Shown here in pieces: positions 9,287 to 16,603 of a stretch of DNA of 64,000 bases. The DNA comes from Gammaproteobacteria bacterium. Lineage in GTDB: Bacteria; Pseudomonadota; Gammaproteobacteria; Pseudomonadales; Pseudomonadaceae. The notes below the pieces were generated by a model, which was not told the origin of the DNA, searched no databases, and was given only the letters and a program-made list of their open reading frames with translations. The stretch lies in the NCBI GenBank assembly GCA_018826895.1, contig JAHJYA010000017.1:1-64000 (forward strand), read 5' to 3'. Both the position numbers and the translations under genes were made by a program. How positions within the stretch are numbered: position 1 is the stretch's first letter; every line of letters starts with the position of its first letter.

Positions 9287-9428
9287 GCTTCTGCTTGATG
9301 GAACAATCGGGAGCAAAACCACGGTATTGATGCTGCTGCATCAGCAGCTTCTGGCCAGTTCACCCTTTTGCGAGCATCCGCGTTCCCAGATGTTTGCTCT
9401 CCCCCGTCGGCGTCAAACCTAGGCGAGT

Positions 9429-9887
9429 TCAAAGATCCCGCAGCATCAACCACTGCTCCTTGCCCCAGGCCTCAAAACACTCTTGCACCTGCCATCCACG
9501 CTTGGCGTAGTAGTCGTTTCGATCATGGGTGTGCAGGTACAGCCGTGTGGTGCCGTTGGCTTTTGTTGCGGCGCAGATGTCTTCTATCAGCTGTTCCGCC
9601 AGGCCTCGCTTCCGTGCCTGCGGGGCGATAAAGACGCAGGCGAGCCAGGGACTCAGCTCCGGGCGTTCGGGCAAGTCGTTGGCGGCGAGCGCAGCACCGC
9701 CAAGTAGCTGGTCATTCTCCAGGGCGATCAGGCATTGCCAGTCACCGTTGCCCTGGCCTGCGGCGAATTCGCGCTGCCAGTCGGCCAATGGCTGCTCGAT
9801 AAACTCGTATGCGAACTGCTGATGCAGCCACTGCGCCAGGGTGTCGCTGTGTTGCATATGGTCGCGTAGCCAAACCAGGCGGGGCAT
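9429..9887 (-). CDS. GNAT-family N-acetyltransferase
   Basis: A 152-aa acetyltransferase. It shows the GNAT core with a beta-4 strand (LSPWLACVFIAPQARKRGLAEQLIEDICA), including the acetyl-CoA loop of the Q/RxxGxG/A type (RKRGLA), and the C-terminal TTRLYLHTHDRNDYYAKRGWQ segment typical of the fold. An upstream ATG at 9908 is possible. The ATG at 9887 is preferred because 'aaggaagaa' lies at the right distance before it and nothing comparable precedes 9908. The substrate is unknown. The gene is on the minus strand inside the accessory region and converges with the defence pair. Confidence 0.8.
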   Translation of the reverse strand: MPRLVWLRDHMQHSDTLAQWLHQQFAYEFIEQPLADWQREFAAGQGNGDWQCLIALENDQLLGGAALAANDLPERPELSPWLACVFIAPQARKRGLAEQLIEDICAATKANGTTRLYLHTHDRNDYYAKRGWQVQECFEAWGKEQWLMLRDL

Positions 9888-10063
9888 GCAGGGTTCTTCC
9901 TTATTCATTTGTGATCAGTACGCGCATGTGGCCGGAGGGAGGGAATACGGTCAAGTGAAATGCGCGAGTCCGATCAGTGGCGCGTCAAGCCGGTGTGTTC
10001 TTCTACAAGCCCTCCTCCGCACACGGCCCGCCCCCTCAACAGCCCTCACGGAATGACAATAGT

Positions 10064-10107
10064 GGGGACAGACCACGATTAATTTCCAGTAAATCGTGAC
10101 CTGCCCC
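10064..10107. repeat. Hairpin repeat element, copy 2
   Basis: The left arm 'ggggacagaccacgatt' (10064-10080) faces 'aatcgtgacctgcccc' (10092-10107) around the loop 'aatttccagta'. Loop and arms match the copy at 15772-15813, with a change in the right arm. The element ends 7 bases before the truncated dehydrogenase copy begins. Confidence 0.85.
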
Positions 10108-10114
10108 TAATACC

Positions 10115-10343
10115 TTGGACGCGCAGAACCAACCAATCCCCGGCCTCTACGCAGCCGGCAGCGACATAGCCAGCGTGATGGGCGGCCACTACCCCTCCGG
10201 CGGCATCAACCTGGGACCGGCGATGAGCTTTGGCTATATCGCGGCGCGGCATTCGGCGGGCATAGAAGCGTGCGAAACAGAGTTGGACTGAGCGTGGTTG
10301 ACTGCACAGGCTTGCGTATCAGTTTGTATTCGACCGAATCGCC
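10115..10343 (+). pseudogene. Truncated copy of the 3' end of the flavoprotein dehydrogenase gene
   Basis: The sequence matches roughly 4105-4335: the last 58 or so codons (DAQNQPIPGLYAAGSD to the TGA at 10289-10291), then about 50 bases of 3' flank. Substitutions include IAAR for VAAR and SAGIEAC for AAGVVAY. There is no 5' part or start codon, so it is not a gene. Confidence 0.85.
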
Positions 10344-10616
10344 TCGTCAAACCAACCGAGTGACCATGCAAAAAGCATTGCTCTCACCGAAAACCTCAAA
10401 AGATTTGGCCCGCACTTCGCTATGAAATAAATAGTTACACTCTCTTCAAGACCAACACAGCCGAAGGATAGCGACTATTCGCGCAAAAACTTGCGCAACT
10501 CTTTCTTGCTAATGTCGCGCACGAAATAGCTGCGGCCACGGCTTTTTGGCCTCCCCCAACAGGCTAGCCGTAAGCCCCCTATCGAGCGACGTCACGCGCA
10601 TGCAAGGATCTGCAGA

Positions 10617-11024
10617 ATGAGTGGAAAACCAGCAGCACGAGTTACCGATCCAACAGCCTGCCCTCTCCCTGGACACGGCACTAATCCAATCGTTTCTGGC
10701 TCCCCAGACGTCCTGTTCGATGGTTTGCCAGCTGCCCGCCAAGGCGACCCTACTGCTTGTGGCTCGGGGCTAGCGAGCAACCTTGTTCCCAATGTTTTTA
10801 TCAACGGCTTGCCCGTTGCGACTTTGGGTAGCTTAGGAAATCACGGGAATGTTGTAGTCGGTGGGTCTGGCACCGTGATCATCGGCAATACGCATACGGC
10901 TGCCGCCATTGCGGCTCCGCTAGATCTACCTATGGCTTCAAAGATTTGCCTACCTTGTCTACTTCTTGCAGCCAGTCGCAATCAAACATTCGTACCACTG
11001 GAGTCACTCGGAGTCCGGCGATGA
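10617..11024 (+). CDS. PAAR-domain protein of a T6SS effector module (PAAR4-like)
   Basis: A 135-aa protein. PAAR repeats sharpen the tip of the type VI VgrG spike and carry effectors. Residues 1-95 form the PAAR domain: RVTDPTACPLPGHG, then DVLFDGLPAARQGDPTACG, then VFINGLPVATLGS and VVVGGSGTVIIGN, with the conserved His/Cys zinc-type positions. A 40-residue tail follows. The ATG is preceded by 'aaggatctgcaga'. The stop overlaps the next gene's start (ATGA at 11021-11024). No VgrG, Hcp or structural T6SS gene is present, so this is an orphan module that depends on a main cluster elsewhere. Gene order matches PA3904-PA3908 of P. aeruginosa. Confidence 0.85.
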   Translation: MSGKPAARVTDPTACPLPGHGTNPIVSGSPDVLFDGLPAARQGDPTACGSGLASNLVPNVFINGLPVATLGSLGNHGNVVVGGSGTVIIGNTHTAAAIAAPLDLPMASKICLPCLLLAASRNQTFVPLESLGVRR

Positions 11025-11551
11025 GTACGGCCAACGGCTTTCGCGGTATCGAAGACGAGCTGCGGATACGCCTCGCAGATAATCCAGAGCTCAAGCTTTT
11101 TGCCCTTGTCGACGGAGCCCGGTACCTAACCTTGGCGACCCGGTTAGATAAGGCCTCTGATCGCTGGCAATGGCTGTTGGCCGACACGGAGTTGGATGCA
11201 ATCAAGCAAGGTGGCCCAGCCCTTGTGCAGTTAGAGGAAAGCAGCGAGTTGCAGCACTGGCTGGTAAACCGAGACCGCAAAGAGCCTTGGGTGTCATGGC
11301 TACTGAGCACCAAGAGCTTCGAGGCCCTATCCCAGCATCTTGGTTCGCTTCTGTTCACTCGGCTTCCCGACGGTAGGAAGTCACTCTTCCGTTATTACAA
11401 TCCGATTGTTCGGCGGGCCCTTGATAGCGTACTGACCACGGAACAGCGTCAACAAATGATGCGACCTATCGAGCATTGGCTGGTATGGCAGCCGCTGGAG
11501 TCCCGCTATCTCCTTCTGGATGCAGATATTCAAGGGAGGCAGCATGCTTGA
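11021..11551 (+). CDS. tecT: DUF4123 T6SS effector chaperone (TecT-like)
   Basis: A 176-aa adaptor that binds a cognate effector and loads it on the PAAR/VgrG tip. The frame is open upstream, but the ATG at 11021 overlaps the PAAR stop and gives the normal DUF4123 start. LKLFALVDGARY is near residues 22-33. The family pattern continues with EPWVSWLLSTKSFEALSQHLGSLLFTRLPDGRKSLFRYYNPIVRRAL, the 'fRyyDPrv' hallmark of DUF4123. It lies between PAAR and effector exactly as TecT does in the TseT locus. It overlaps the next gene by 8 bases, so the operon is translationally coupled. Confidence 0.8.
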   Translation: MSTANGFRGIEDELRIRLADNPELKLFALVDGARYLTLATRLDKASDRWQWLLADTELDAIKQGGPALVQLEESSELQHWLVNRDRKEPWVSWLLSTKSFEALSQHLGSLLFTRLPDGRKSLFRYYNPIVRRALDSVLTTEQRQQMMRPIEHWLVWQPLESRYLLLDADIQGRQHA

Positions 11552-11906
11552 ACTAGCGAGCGAGCAGGTTGCACAGCTTGATGTAGTGCGCCGCGACGAG
11601 GTCATCGAAAAATTGCTACTTGAGGTGCGAGCACAAGATCCGAATTGGTTTGCTCGGCATGGTCTGACAGGAGGCATCAGCTACTTGGCCGGGTATCGGC
11701 GGCACGCCGAGGGGTTTGGTTTAACGGACCCTCAGGTGATTGAGGACTTCATGCGCTACGGACTCATGTTTCCTGACTTTCACAGAGATAATGCCTTCGT
11801 GTCATGGATGAAACGTCCGGCCGCCGACTCGCCTGATCAGCGTTTCAAGGATTATCAGAGCGTCATGAAGTTCGTCTGGAAGCTCAAGAACGCCACATGG
11901 AACTGA
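11544..11906 (+). CDS. Small T6SS co-chaperone (co-TecT-like)
   Basis: A 120-aa soluble, mostly helical protein with no catalytic motif that I recognise. An in-frame ATG at 11520 exists inside the previous gene. The ATG at 11544 is preferred because 'gggaggc' lies just before it. Its size and position between the DUF4123 chaperone and the toxin match co-TecT (PA3906). In P. aeruginosa that protein keeps TecT in complex until PAAR4 and the effector displace it. The identification rests on gene order rather than sequence motifs. It ends 16 bases before the toxin gene. Confidence 0.6.
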   Translation: MLELASEQVAQLDVVRRDEVIEKLLLEVRAQDPNWFARHGLTGGISYLAGYRRHAEGFGLTDPQVIEDFMRYGLMFPDFHRDNAFVSWMKRPAADSPDQRFKDYQSVMKFVWKLKNATWN

Positions 11907-11922
11907 CAAGGAGTCGCCTGAT

Positions 11923-12729
11923 ATGGGTGGTTTGATTACCGCAGCAGGTAACGCGCTGGGCAATCCCGGGGCAACAATGGCTTTTCGCGCAACACCTCGG
12001 CTCGGACCGGGTATGCCTCTGGCTCGCCCACCAGCGCCCCGCTTTCCAATGCCTACAGCTCGGCCCTCCCCTCGGCCTATTCCCGAAACCCTTCCCCAGT
12101 CGGGAGCTCGACCTGTTCCGCGACCGGTTCCGCAGCCTCAGGTACTGCCGCAAACGCGCACTGCAGACAAGGCTGAAGAGCGTACACGTACCTGCGATGC
12201 AGAACGAGACGACGAGTGCATTGATTGCCCTCCCACAGAGGGCACCATGGCCGTGGCCAACAACGGCAAAGGGCACTCCATGTCGGACCTGTCCTCGCAA
12301 TACCAGGCATGGGTTACGGGATTTCCCACACCTTATGAATGGCGGTGGAGCGAAACCTGGTGGGATGGATTCGAAGAACCGCGTTGTACCCTGCTTGAAG
12401 CCAAGGCCAACTACGCGTTCATGTTTGTGCCTGTGTTGGGCGTCCCAAAACCTTGGGCACCAGTCAAAGCAGTCCTTGTAGACCCGGCGCGTCGCCACTC
12501 GGCCAAGGCAAGGCCCACACCACCAGTCAGGGTCGAGTGGCACTTTCTCCAGCGCATCGTCTACGAGCATTGCTCCAGTCAATATCGCCGTTTGGGGCTG
12601 ACCAATCTAACAGCTTTCTGGAATCCAATGCCGAACACCCCTGAGCACAACGAATATCAGGAAAACCGTGAACGTGAACAACGAGAATTCGACGAGTACT
12701 ACCGGGATAATCCCGGTCTGATTGCCTAA
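11923..12729 (+). CDS. tseT: T6SS nuclease effector with Tox-REase-5 domain (TseT-like)
   Basis: A 268-aa toxin. Residues 1-20 start with a hydrophobic Gly/Ala stretch. Residues 22-78 are proline/arginine-rich and probably act as a docking linker. A cysteine-containing segment (CDAERDDECIDCPP, 91-104) leads into the C-terminal domain (about 125-255). There YQAWVTGFP, WDGF (D148) and LLEAK (E159/K161) form a PD-(D/E)XK nuclease core of the restriction-endonuclease-fold toxin 5 type. Such toxins degrade DNA of rival bacteria after T6SS delivery. The start is preceded by 'aaggagtcgcctgat'. The immunity gene follows 9 bases downstream, which strongly supports the toxin call. Confidence 0.8.
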   Translation: MGGLITAAGNALGNPGATMAFRATPRLGPGMPLARPPAPRFPMPTARPSPRPIPETLPQSGARPVPRPVPQPQVLPQTRTADKAEERTRTCDAERDDECIDCPPTEGTMAVANNGKGHSMSDLSSQYQAWVTGFPTPYEWRWSETWWDGFEEPRCTLLEAKANYAFMFVPVLGVPKPWAPVKAVLVDPARRHSAKARPTPPVRVEWHFLQRIVYEHCSSQYRRLGLTNLTAFWNPMPNTPEHNEYQENREREQREFDEYYRDNPGLIA

Positions 12730-12738
12730 GGAGCAAGC

Positions 12739-13461
12739 ATGGCAGGTTCTTTCCGGTCCTTTGTATTCAAGATGCGCTTCAACAAACGCGCGATCGCTGC
12801 AGTGACCCATGAGCAGCAATTGGAGCGGATACACCACTACCTGGGTGCGCTGGGCCAATTACATCCGCTTCTTAGCAAATGGTATTTACAGGGTGCCTCA
12901 GTTCAGGACGCGTTGAGCAATGACGTGCTGAGCGCCCCCAAAGCGTTGCCCGAGGCTGCAGCCGCAAGTTTCGACGCTGAGTATCCAGCATGGCTGTCGG
13001 TAGCTGTGTGGAATGGACAGGAAGACCCGCTACAGGGGGGCCTGTCCTTCAGTTATGACGCACACGACATGGAATCCATATCCAGCATGGATTTCGAAGA
13101 TGCCGGAGCTCTGGTTTCGGCTCTTGAGAATCCACGCCCGATATTCGTGGAAATGCTTCGTCTCGCGGTAACCCTATGGCCGGAAATCGATTGGGGGGTG
13201 GTCGCCCCCGGCAAGTACTATCTGGATGAGCAAACCTTCTCCGACCGACAAACCATCGGCTGGATCGGATTCTGCCCACACTCGCTAAACCCCAGCGACT
13301 TCGCGGATGCGCACGAGCTGATCGACATACCGGAGCGCGGCACTCTGCTGGTGAGCTGCGCCCAGGTTATGGATGAACGGAATCGAGAGCACTTCAGAGT
13401 TGTCGGCACGCTGGATACCAAGCTCGTCGAACTCGGCTATCTGCCGCTGTTCAACAATTGA
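12739..13461 (+). CDS. tsiT: Immunity protein, Imm52 family (TsiT-like)
   Basis: A 240-aa soluble protein that should neutralise the upstream nuclease in the producing cell and its kin. The segment FVEMLRLAVTLWPEIDWGVVAPGKYYL, then IGWIGFCP and a C-terminal LDTKLVELGYLPLF, fits the Imm52 family, which accompanies Tox-REase-5 toxins in Pseudomonas. The ATG at 12739 follows 'aaggagcaagc'. It is the last gene of the five-gene operon. Directly after its stop begins the second broken copy of the flavoprotein gene (about 13490), so the module ends cleanly at a duplication boundary. Confidence 0.75.
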   Translation: MAGSFRSFVFKMRFNKRAIAAVTHEQQLERIHHYLGALGQLHPLLSKWYLQGASVQDALSNDVLSAPKALPEAAAASFDAEYPAWLSVAVWNGQEDPLQGGLSFSYDAHDMESISSMDFEDAGALVSALENPRPIFVEMLRLAVTLWPEIDWGVVAPGKYYLDEQTFSDRQTIGWIGFCPHSLNPSDFADAHELIDIPERGTLLVSCAQVMDERNREHFRVVGTLDTKLVELGYLPLFNN

Positions 13462-13489
13462 AATCCATTCAAGACCGAGAGATGAGTCG

Positions 13490-14098
13490 ATGACTTCAAG
13501 CGCCTGGGCGAAGGCGTCGGTGCCGTGCTCAATACCGCGCTGAAGTCGCTGGTGGCCTGGGCATCGCCCGCCCGGCGCCAGTACCGCTGTGGTCGATGCT
13601 GCGCAGCGGCTACCTCAAACGCGGCCATACCCTTGAGGCCCTGGCCCATGCCTGCGGCATCGACCCGCTGGGCCTGCTGCAGACCCTGGCCGACTACAAC
13701 CGCCACGCCCAACAAGGTGCTGACCCCGCCTTCGGCCGCGGCAGCACCGCCTTCAACCGCCGCAGCGGCGACGCCAGCCATAAAGGGCGGAACCCCTGCG
13801 TAGCACCCATCGAGCGCGGCCCTTTCTATGCGGTAAAGGTCGAACCCGGCAGCTTCGCCACCTTCGCCGGCCTCAAAACCAACGGCCAGGCCCAAGTGCT
13901 GGATGTGCAAAACCAACCAATCCCCGGCCTCTACGCCGCCGGCAGCGACATGGCTAGTGTAATGGGCGGCCACTACCCCTCCGGCGGCATCAACCTGGGG
14001 CCGGCGATGACCTTTGGCTATGTGGCGGCGCGGCATGCGGCGGGTGTGGTGGCTTACGAAACGGAGTTGGACTGAAGGGGATGAGCCGCAATCGGCCA
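13490..14098 (+). pseudogene. Broken copy of the flavoprotein dehydrogenase gene with an internal frameshifting deletion
   Basis: The sequence matches 3465-3535 and then 3768-4279 of the intact gene. It has lost 232 bases between two 'ggcctgggca' direct repeats (3526-3535 and 3758-3767 in the intact gene). Because 232 is not a multiple of three the frame is broken: the downstream part is open only from about 13596 to the TGA at 14073-14075. There is no N-terminal FAD motif. Just after the stop the sequence jumps to a match for about 4398-4426. The 13596-14075 frame would encode only the C-terminal FAD motif and is not expected to be functional. Confidence 0.85.
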
Positions 14099-14200
14099 AA
14101 AGCAGCCTTAAAGTTTTCATTCTGAGCTAGATACTCAGACGCAAAACCAGCGCTGATAGCCTCAGATTACTGGGCTTTTTCAGCGTTTCGCGAAACGCAT

Positions 14201-14229
14201 AAAAATCCCGTGCAGCAATGCTGCACGGG
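14201..14229 (-). terminator. Rho-independent terminator of the DUF1348 gene
   Basis: A perfect 10-bp stem, cccgtgcagc (14207-14216) with gctgcacggg (14220-14229), has a 3-base loop. Read on the minus strand it is followed by 'attttt'. It lies 27 bases beyond the stop of the minus-strand gene. A separate perfect 16-bp palindrome, gcgtttcgcgaaacgc, sits just beyond it at 14183-14198. Confidence 0.9.
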
Positions 14230-14255
14230 GGCTCGATCGAGCTGGAAGCGGGGGG

Positions 14256-14732
14256 TTACAGGCCAAGCTCCGACAGGCCCGGATGATCGTCCGGGCGGCG
14301 CCCCAGCGGCCAGTGGAACTTGCGCTCGCTTTCTTTGATGGGCATGTCGTTCACGCATGCGAAACGGCGATGCATCAAACCATCAGCTTCGAATTCCCAG
14401 TTCTCGTTTCCGTAAGAGCGGAACCAGTTACCGGAATCATCGTGCCACTCGTAGGCGTAACGCACGGCAATGCGATTCTCTGTAAAAGCCCAGAGTTCTT
14501 TGATCAGGCGATAGTCGAGTTCTTTCTTCCATTTGCGAGTGAGGAAACCTTTGGCCTCTTCTCGGTTGGTGGCGAACTCGGCACGATTGCGCCACTTAGT
14601 ATCCAGGGTATACGCGAGCGAAACTTTCTCTGCATCGCGGCTGTTCCAGCCATCTTCAGCAAGCCGAACTTTCTCAATCGCAGTTTCGCGAGTGAAAGGA
14701 GGAAGTGGCGGGCGAGCTTGGGCATTAGACAT
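14256..14732 (-). CDS. DUF1348 / NTF2-like family protein
   Basis: A 158-aa protein of the SnoaL/NTF2-like cone fold. Pattern: [57 protein letters not shown], then [27 protein letters not shown]. These match the DUF1348 family, whose biochemical role is not established. The ATG at 14732 has 'ctggag' about 8 bases upstream and is preferred to the one at 14750. It lies 63 bases after the TetR gene on the same strand, so the two probably form one unit controlled by that repressor. Confidence 0.8.
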   Translation of the reverse strand: MSNAQARPPLPPFTRETAIEKVRLAEDGWNSRDAEKVSLAYTLDTKWRNRAEFATNREEAKGFLTRKWKKELDYRLIKELWAFTENRIAVRYAYEWHDDSGNWFRSYGNENWEFEADGLMHRRFACVNDMPIKESERKFHWPLGRRPDDHPGLSELGL

Positions 14733-14795
14733 GATAGTGTCTCCAGACAATTGAGTAGATAAATTAAGGAGCGTCTTTTGAAGCCCAGGCCTTTA

Positions 14796-15359
14796 TCAGG
14801 CCTGGTTTAACAGCATCTGCGCAACTTCCCTTGCACTCTCGACGGCACTGTAATCGCCCATGACTCGCGCCATAGTGATCGCACCCTCGATCAGAACGAG
14901 CAACTGTTTAGCTAATATCTGCGGCTGCTCAACATTTAGCTGCCCAGTTAACTCAAGCGTGTACTCCAACAACTTCTCTTTATGCAGCTTTGCTAACTGA
15001 CGAATGGGGGAATCAGGGTCTCCAACCTCCCCAGCCGTATTGATGAATGCGCAGCCACGAAAGCCGTCGGATTCGAACCAGCCCTTGAGGACGGTGAACA
15101 TACTCAGTATGCGATCTTGCGGCGTATCTGCTTTGTCGCACTCAGTCTTAAACCAGTACATCCAGCGTATATCGCGAGCCTTAAGTGCGGCCTCAGCGAT
15201 ATCGTCTTTAGTTACGAAGTAACGATAAATACTTTTCCTGGCTACGCCTGAGGTTTTCACTAGAAGATCCATACCTGTCGCATGAATTCCATTCTGGTAA
15301 ATAAGTTGCTCGGCAGTTGCGAGGATTTTTTCTCGGGTATCGGTAGTTGTCTTGTTCAT
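14796..15359 (-). CDS. TetR/AcrR-family transcriptional repressor
   Basis: A 187-aa regulator. The N-terminal helix-turn-helix spans about residues 10-55 (REKILATAEQLIYQNGIHATGMDLLVKTSGVARKSIYRYFVTKDDI). The C-terminal ligand domain is helical (WFKTECDKADTPQDRILSMFTVLKGWFESDGFRGCAFINTA), of the type with a conserved GC-F motif. The ATG at 15359 is chosen over 15395 because the operator palindrome lies between them. The palindrome agaacgatcgttct, 11 bases upstream of the start, is probably its own operator, giving autorepression and control of the DUF1348 gene downstream. Confidence 0.88.
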   Translation of the reverse strand: MNKTTTDTREKILATAEQLIYQNGIHATGMDLLVKTSGVARKSIYRYFVTKDDIAEAALKARDIRWMYWFKTECDKADTPQDRILSMFTVLKGWFESDGFRGCAFINTAGEVGDPDSPIRQLAKLHKEKLLEYTLELTGQLNVEQPQILAKQLLVLIEGAITMARVMGDYSAVESAREVAQMLLNQA

Positions 15360-15370
15360 GGCCTCAATGT

Positions 15371-15384
15371 AGAACGATCGTTCT
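15371..15384. promoter_or_regulatory. Predicted TetR operator palindrome
   Basis: A perfect 14-bp palindrome, agaacgatcgttct, sits 11 bases upstream of the TetR start codon. Perfect palindromes of this size directly before a TetR gene are usually the autoregulatory operator. Confidence 0.8.
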
Positions 15385-16054
15385 CCCCCCGTCAAGCTGT
15401 ATTAAAAAAATTTCTGAAAACCCGAGTTAACTACAGCAGTCCTGCCGTCGCCAACCTGCATGGCCAACGCATTTCCGCATCAAATGGGCATCAGGCGCGT
15501 CCTCCGCCCAGTGTGCTGATGCTTGAAACCTGCCATCCAGATCCTCCTTTTTTCACATGCCTGGATGGAAATGATGGCGCTGATATCTTTGAGGCGGCAG
15601 ATACCTGCGATAGGGCTCTTTTAATATCGTAACGGCCAAGACGGCTCGCGGCAGCGCATACGTCTGAGCTATTAGCCAGGTGGGACAGCAAGCCGATTGA
15701 TACCACAGCGCTATAGCAACTAGCACATCGCTAGATGGAGGATTCCGAGTCGCTCTGGACACGGGACAATAGGGAACAGACCACGATTAATTTCCAGTAA
15801 ATCGTGGTCTGTTGATACCTTCCTTATTTAAAGGCCAGACCGCTCGCTCCTGGCGTTATCTACCGGTCGTCACTGCGGCGTGACGCTGGTCAGCTGGAAT
15901 GCAATTGACTGCTCGGTGGCCCTGCAAATGGGTGGTCAAGTCAGTGCAATTTCACACGGTGCGGAGCGAAGACTGTCGCAGGGTCTTCGCTTAGCGGTGC
16001 GCGCGGCGCACCCTACGGGTTATTTGCGCCACGTAACAGAAAGGTCAAACGCGT
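15385..16054. other. Long intergenic region
   Basis: About 670 bases without a convincing gene. It contains the third hairpin element (15772-15813). A block at 15955-16040 is rich in inverted motifs (gaagac/gtcttc, gcgcgcggcgcac), like degraded palindromic repeats. Short open frames here have no recognisable protein and no ribosome sites. Confidence 0.5.
15772..15813. repeat. Hairpin repeat element, copy 3 (perfect stem)
   Basis: The left arm aacagaccacgatt (15775-15788) and right arm aatcgtggtctgtt (15800-15813) are perfect inverted repeats around the 11-base loop aatttccagta. The loop is identical to that of copy 2. Confidence 0.85.
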
Positions 16055-16103
16055 GTAGGAGCGAAGGGGGCACCTAGCCTTTATTCGCGAAATTCGCTCC
16101 TAC
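16055..16103. repeat. REP-like palindromic repeat, family A
   Basis: It begins gtaggagcgaagggggcacc and ends in ttcgctcctac, the inverted complement of its start. It lies downstream of pcaC. Confidence 0.8.
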
Positions 16104-16134
16104 CGGTTATGCGACGGCCTATTGAAACATTCCC

Positions 16135-16173
16135 ATAAAAAACCGCCGCACGGCGCAAGCACCGGCGGCGGTT
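16135..16173 (-). terminator. Rho-independent terminator of the pca genes (after pcaC)
   Basis: The stem aaccgccgc (16141-16149) pairs with gcggcggtt (16165-16173). On the minus strand it is followed by 'ttttttat'. It sits 13 bases past the pcaC stop. Confidence 0.85.
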
Positions 16174-16186
16174 GAGGGAAACGGGT

Positions 16187-16582
16187 TTAGTCTTGCAGCG
16201 ATTCCACGCCCATTTCGTCCCAGACTTCTTCGGCCAGGTGGAAGGTGGCGTTGGCGGCCGGGATGCCGCAGTAGATCGCGCTCTGCATCAGCACTTCCTT
16301 GATCTCGTCGCGGGTCACGCCGTTGTTTTTCGCCGCCTTGAGGTGCAGGCGCAGTTCCCCTTCGCGGTTCATGCCGATCAGCATGGCGATGGTGATCAGG
16401 CTGCGGGTGTGGCGCGGCAGGCCGGGGCGGGTCCAGATGTCGCCCCAGGCGTGGCGGGTGATCATCTCCTGGAATTCTTCGTTGAACGGCGTGAGTTTTT
16501 CCAGGCTGCGGTCGACGTGGGCGTCGCCCAGCACCGCGCGGCGCACCTGCATGCCGGCTTCGTAGCGTTGTTTTTCGTCCAT
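16187..16582 (-). CDS. pcaC: 4-carboxymuconolactone decarboxylase
   Basis: A 131-aa protein that converts gamma-carboxymuconolactone to beta-ketoadipate enol-lactone in protocatechuate breakdown. It is full length for PcaC. It shows RPGLPRHTRSLITIAMLIGMNREGELRLHLKAAKNNGVTRDEIKEVLMQSAIYCGIPAAN, the CMD-domain hallmark, across about residues 52-112. It is the last gene of the pca array. A REP-like element (16604-16689) separates it from pcaD, and a terminator follows. It therefore probably shares the pcaB-D-C transcript, possibly with lowered expression after the repeat. Confidence 0.96.
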   Translation of the reverse strand: MDEKQRYEAGMQVRRAVLGDAHVDRSLEKLTPFNEEFQEMITRHAWGDIWTRPGLPRHTRSLITIAMLIGMNREGELRLHLKAAKNNGVTRDEIKEVLMQSAIYCGIPAANATFHLAEEVWDEMGVESLQD

Positions 16583-16603
16583 TTCAAAATCCTCAATAAC
16601 CCT

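Larger units (their letters stand above)
9888..10616. other. Intergenic region containing a hairpin repeat and a truncated dehydrogenase copy
   Basis: A 729-base region. It holds the hairpin element at 10064-10107 and the 3' remnant of the flavoprotein gene at about 10115-10343. The last 270 bases before the PAAR gene are more AT-rich and must carry the promoter of the T6SS effector operon. A short minus-strand tail at 10459-10533, ending in KELRKFLRE and a stop, might be the relic of another gene. It is too short to identify. Confidence 0.55.

Noticed and set aside
10459..10533. Minus-strand tail ending in KELRKFLRE before a stop codon
   Set aside because: It reads like the end of a protein but cannot be extended upstream into a plausible reading frame and is too short to identify. 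At most a gene relic.
13596..14075. A 159-codon open frame at the third dehydrogenase copy, as a separate gene
   Set aside because: It lacks the N-terminal FAD motif, starts in the middle of the parent gene and results from a frameshifting deletion, so it is treated as a pseudogene.
15880..16077. A 65-codon plus-strand frame in the long gap before pcaC
   Set aside because: No ribosome site, no motif, and it runs into repeat sequence.
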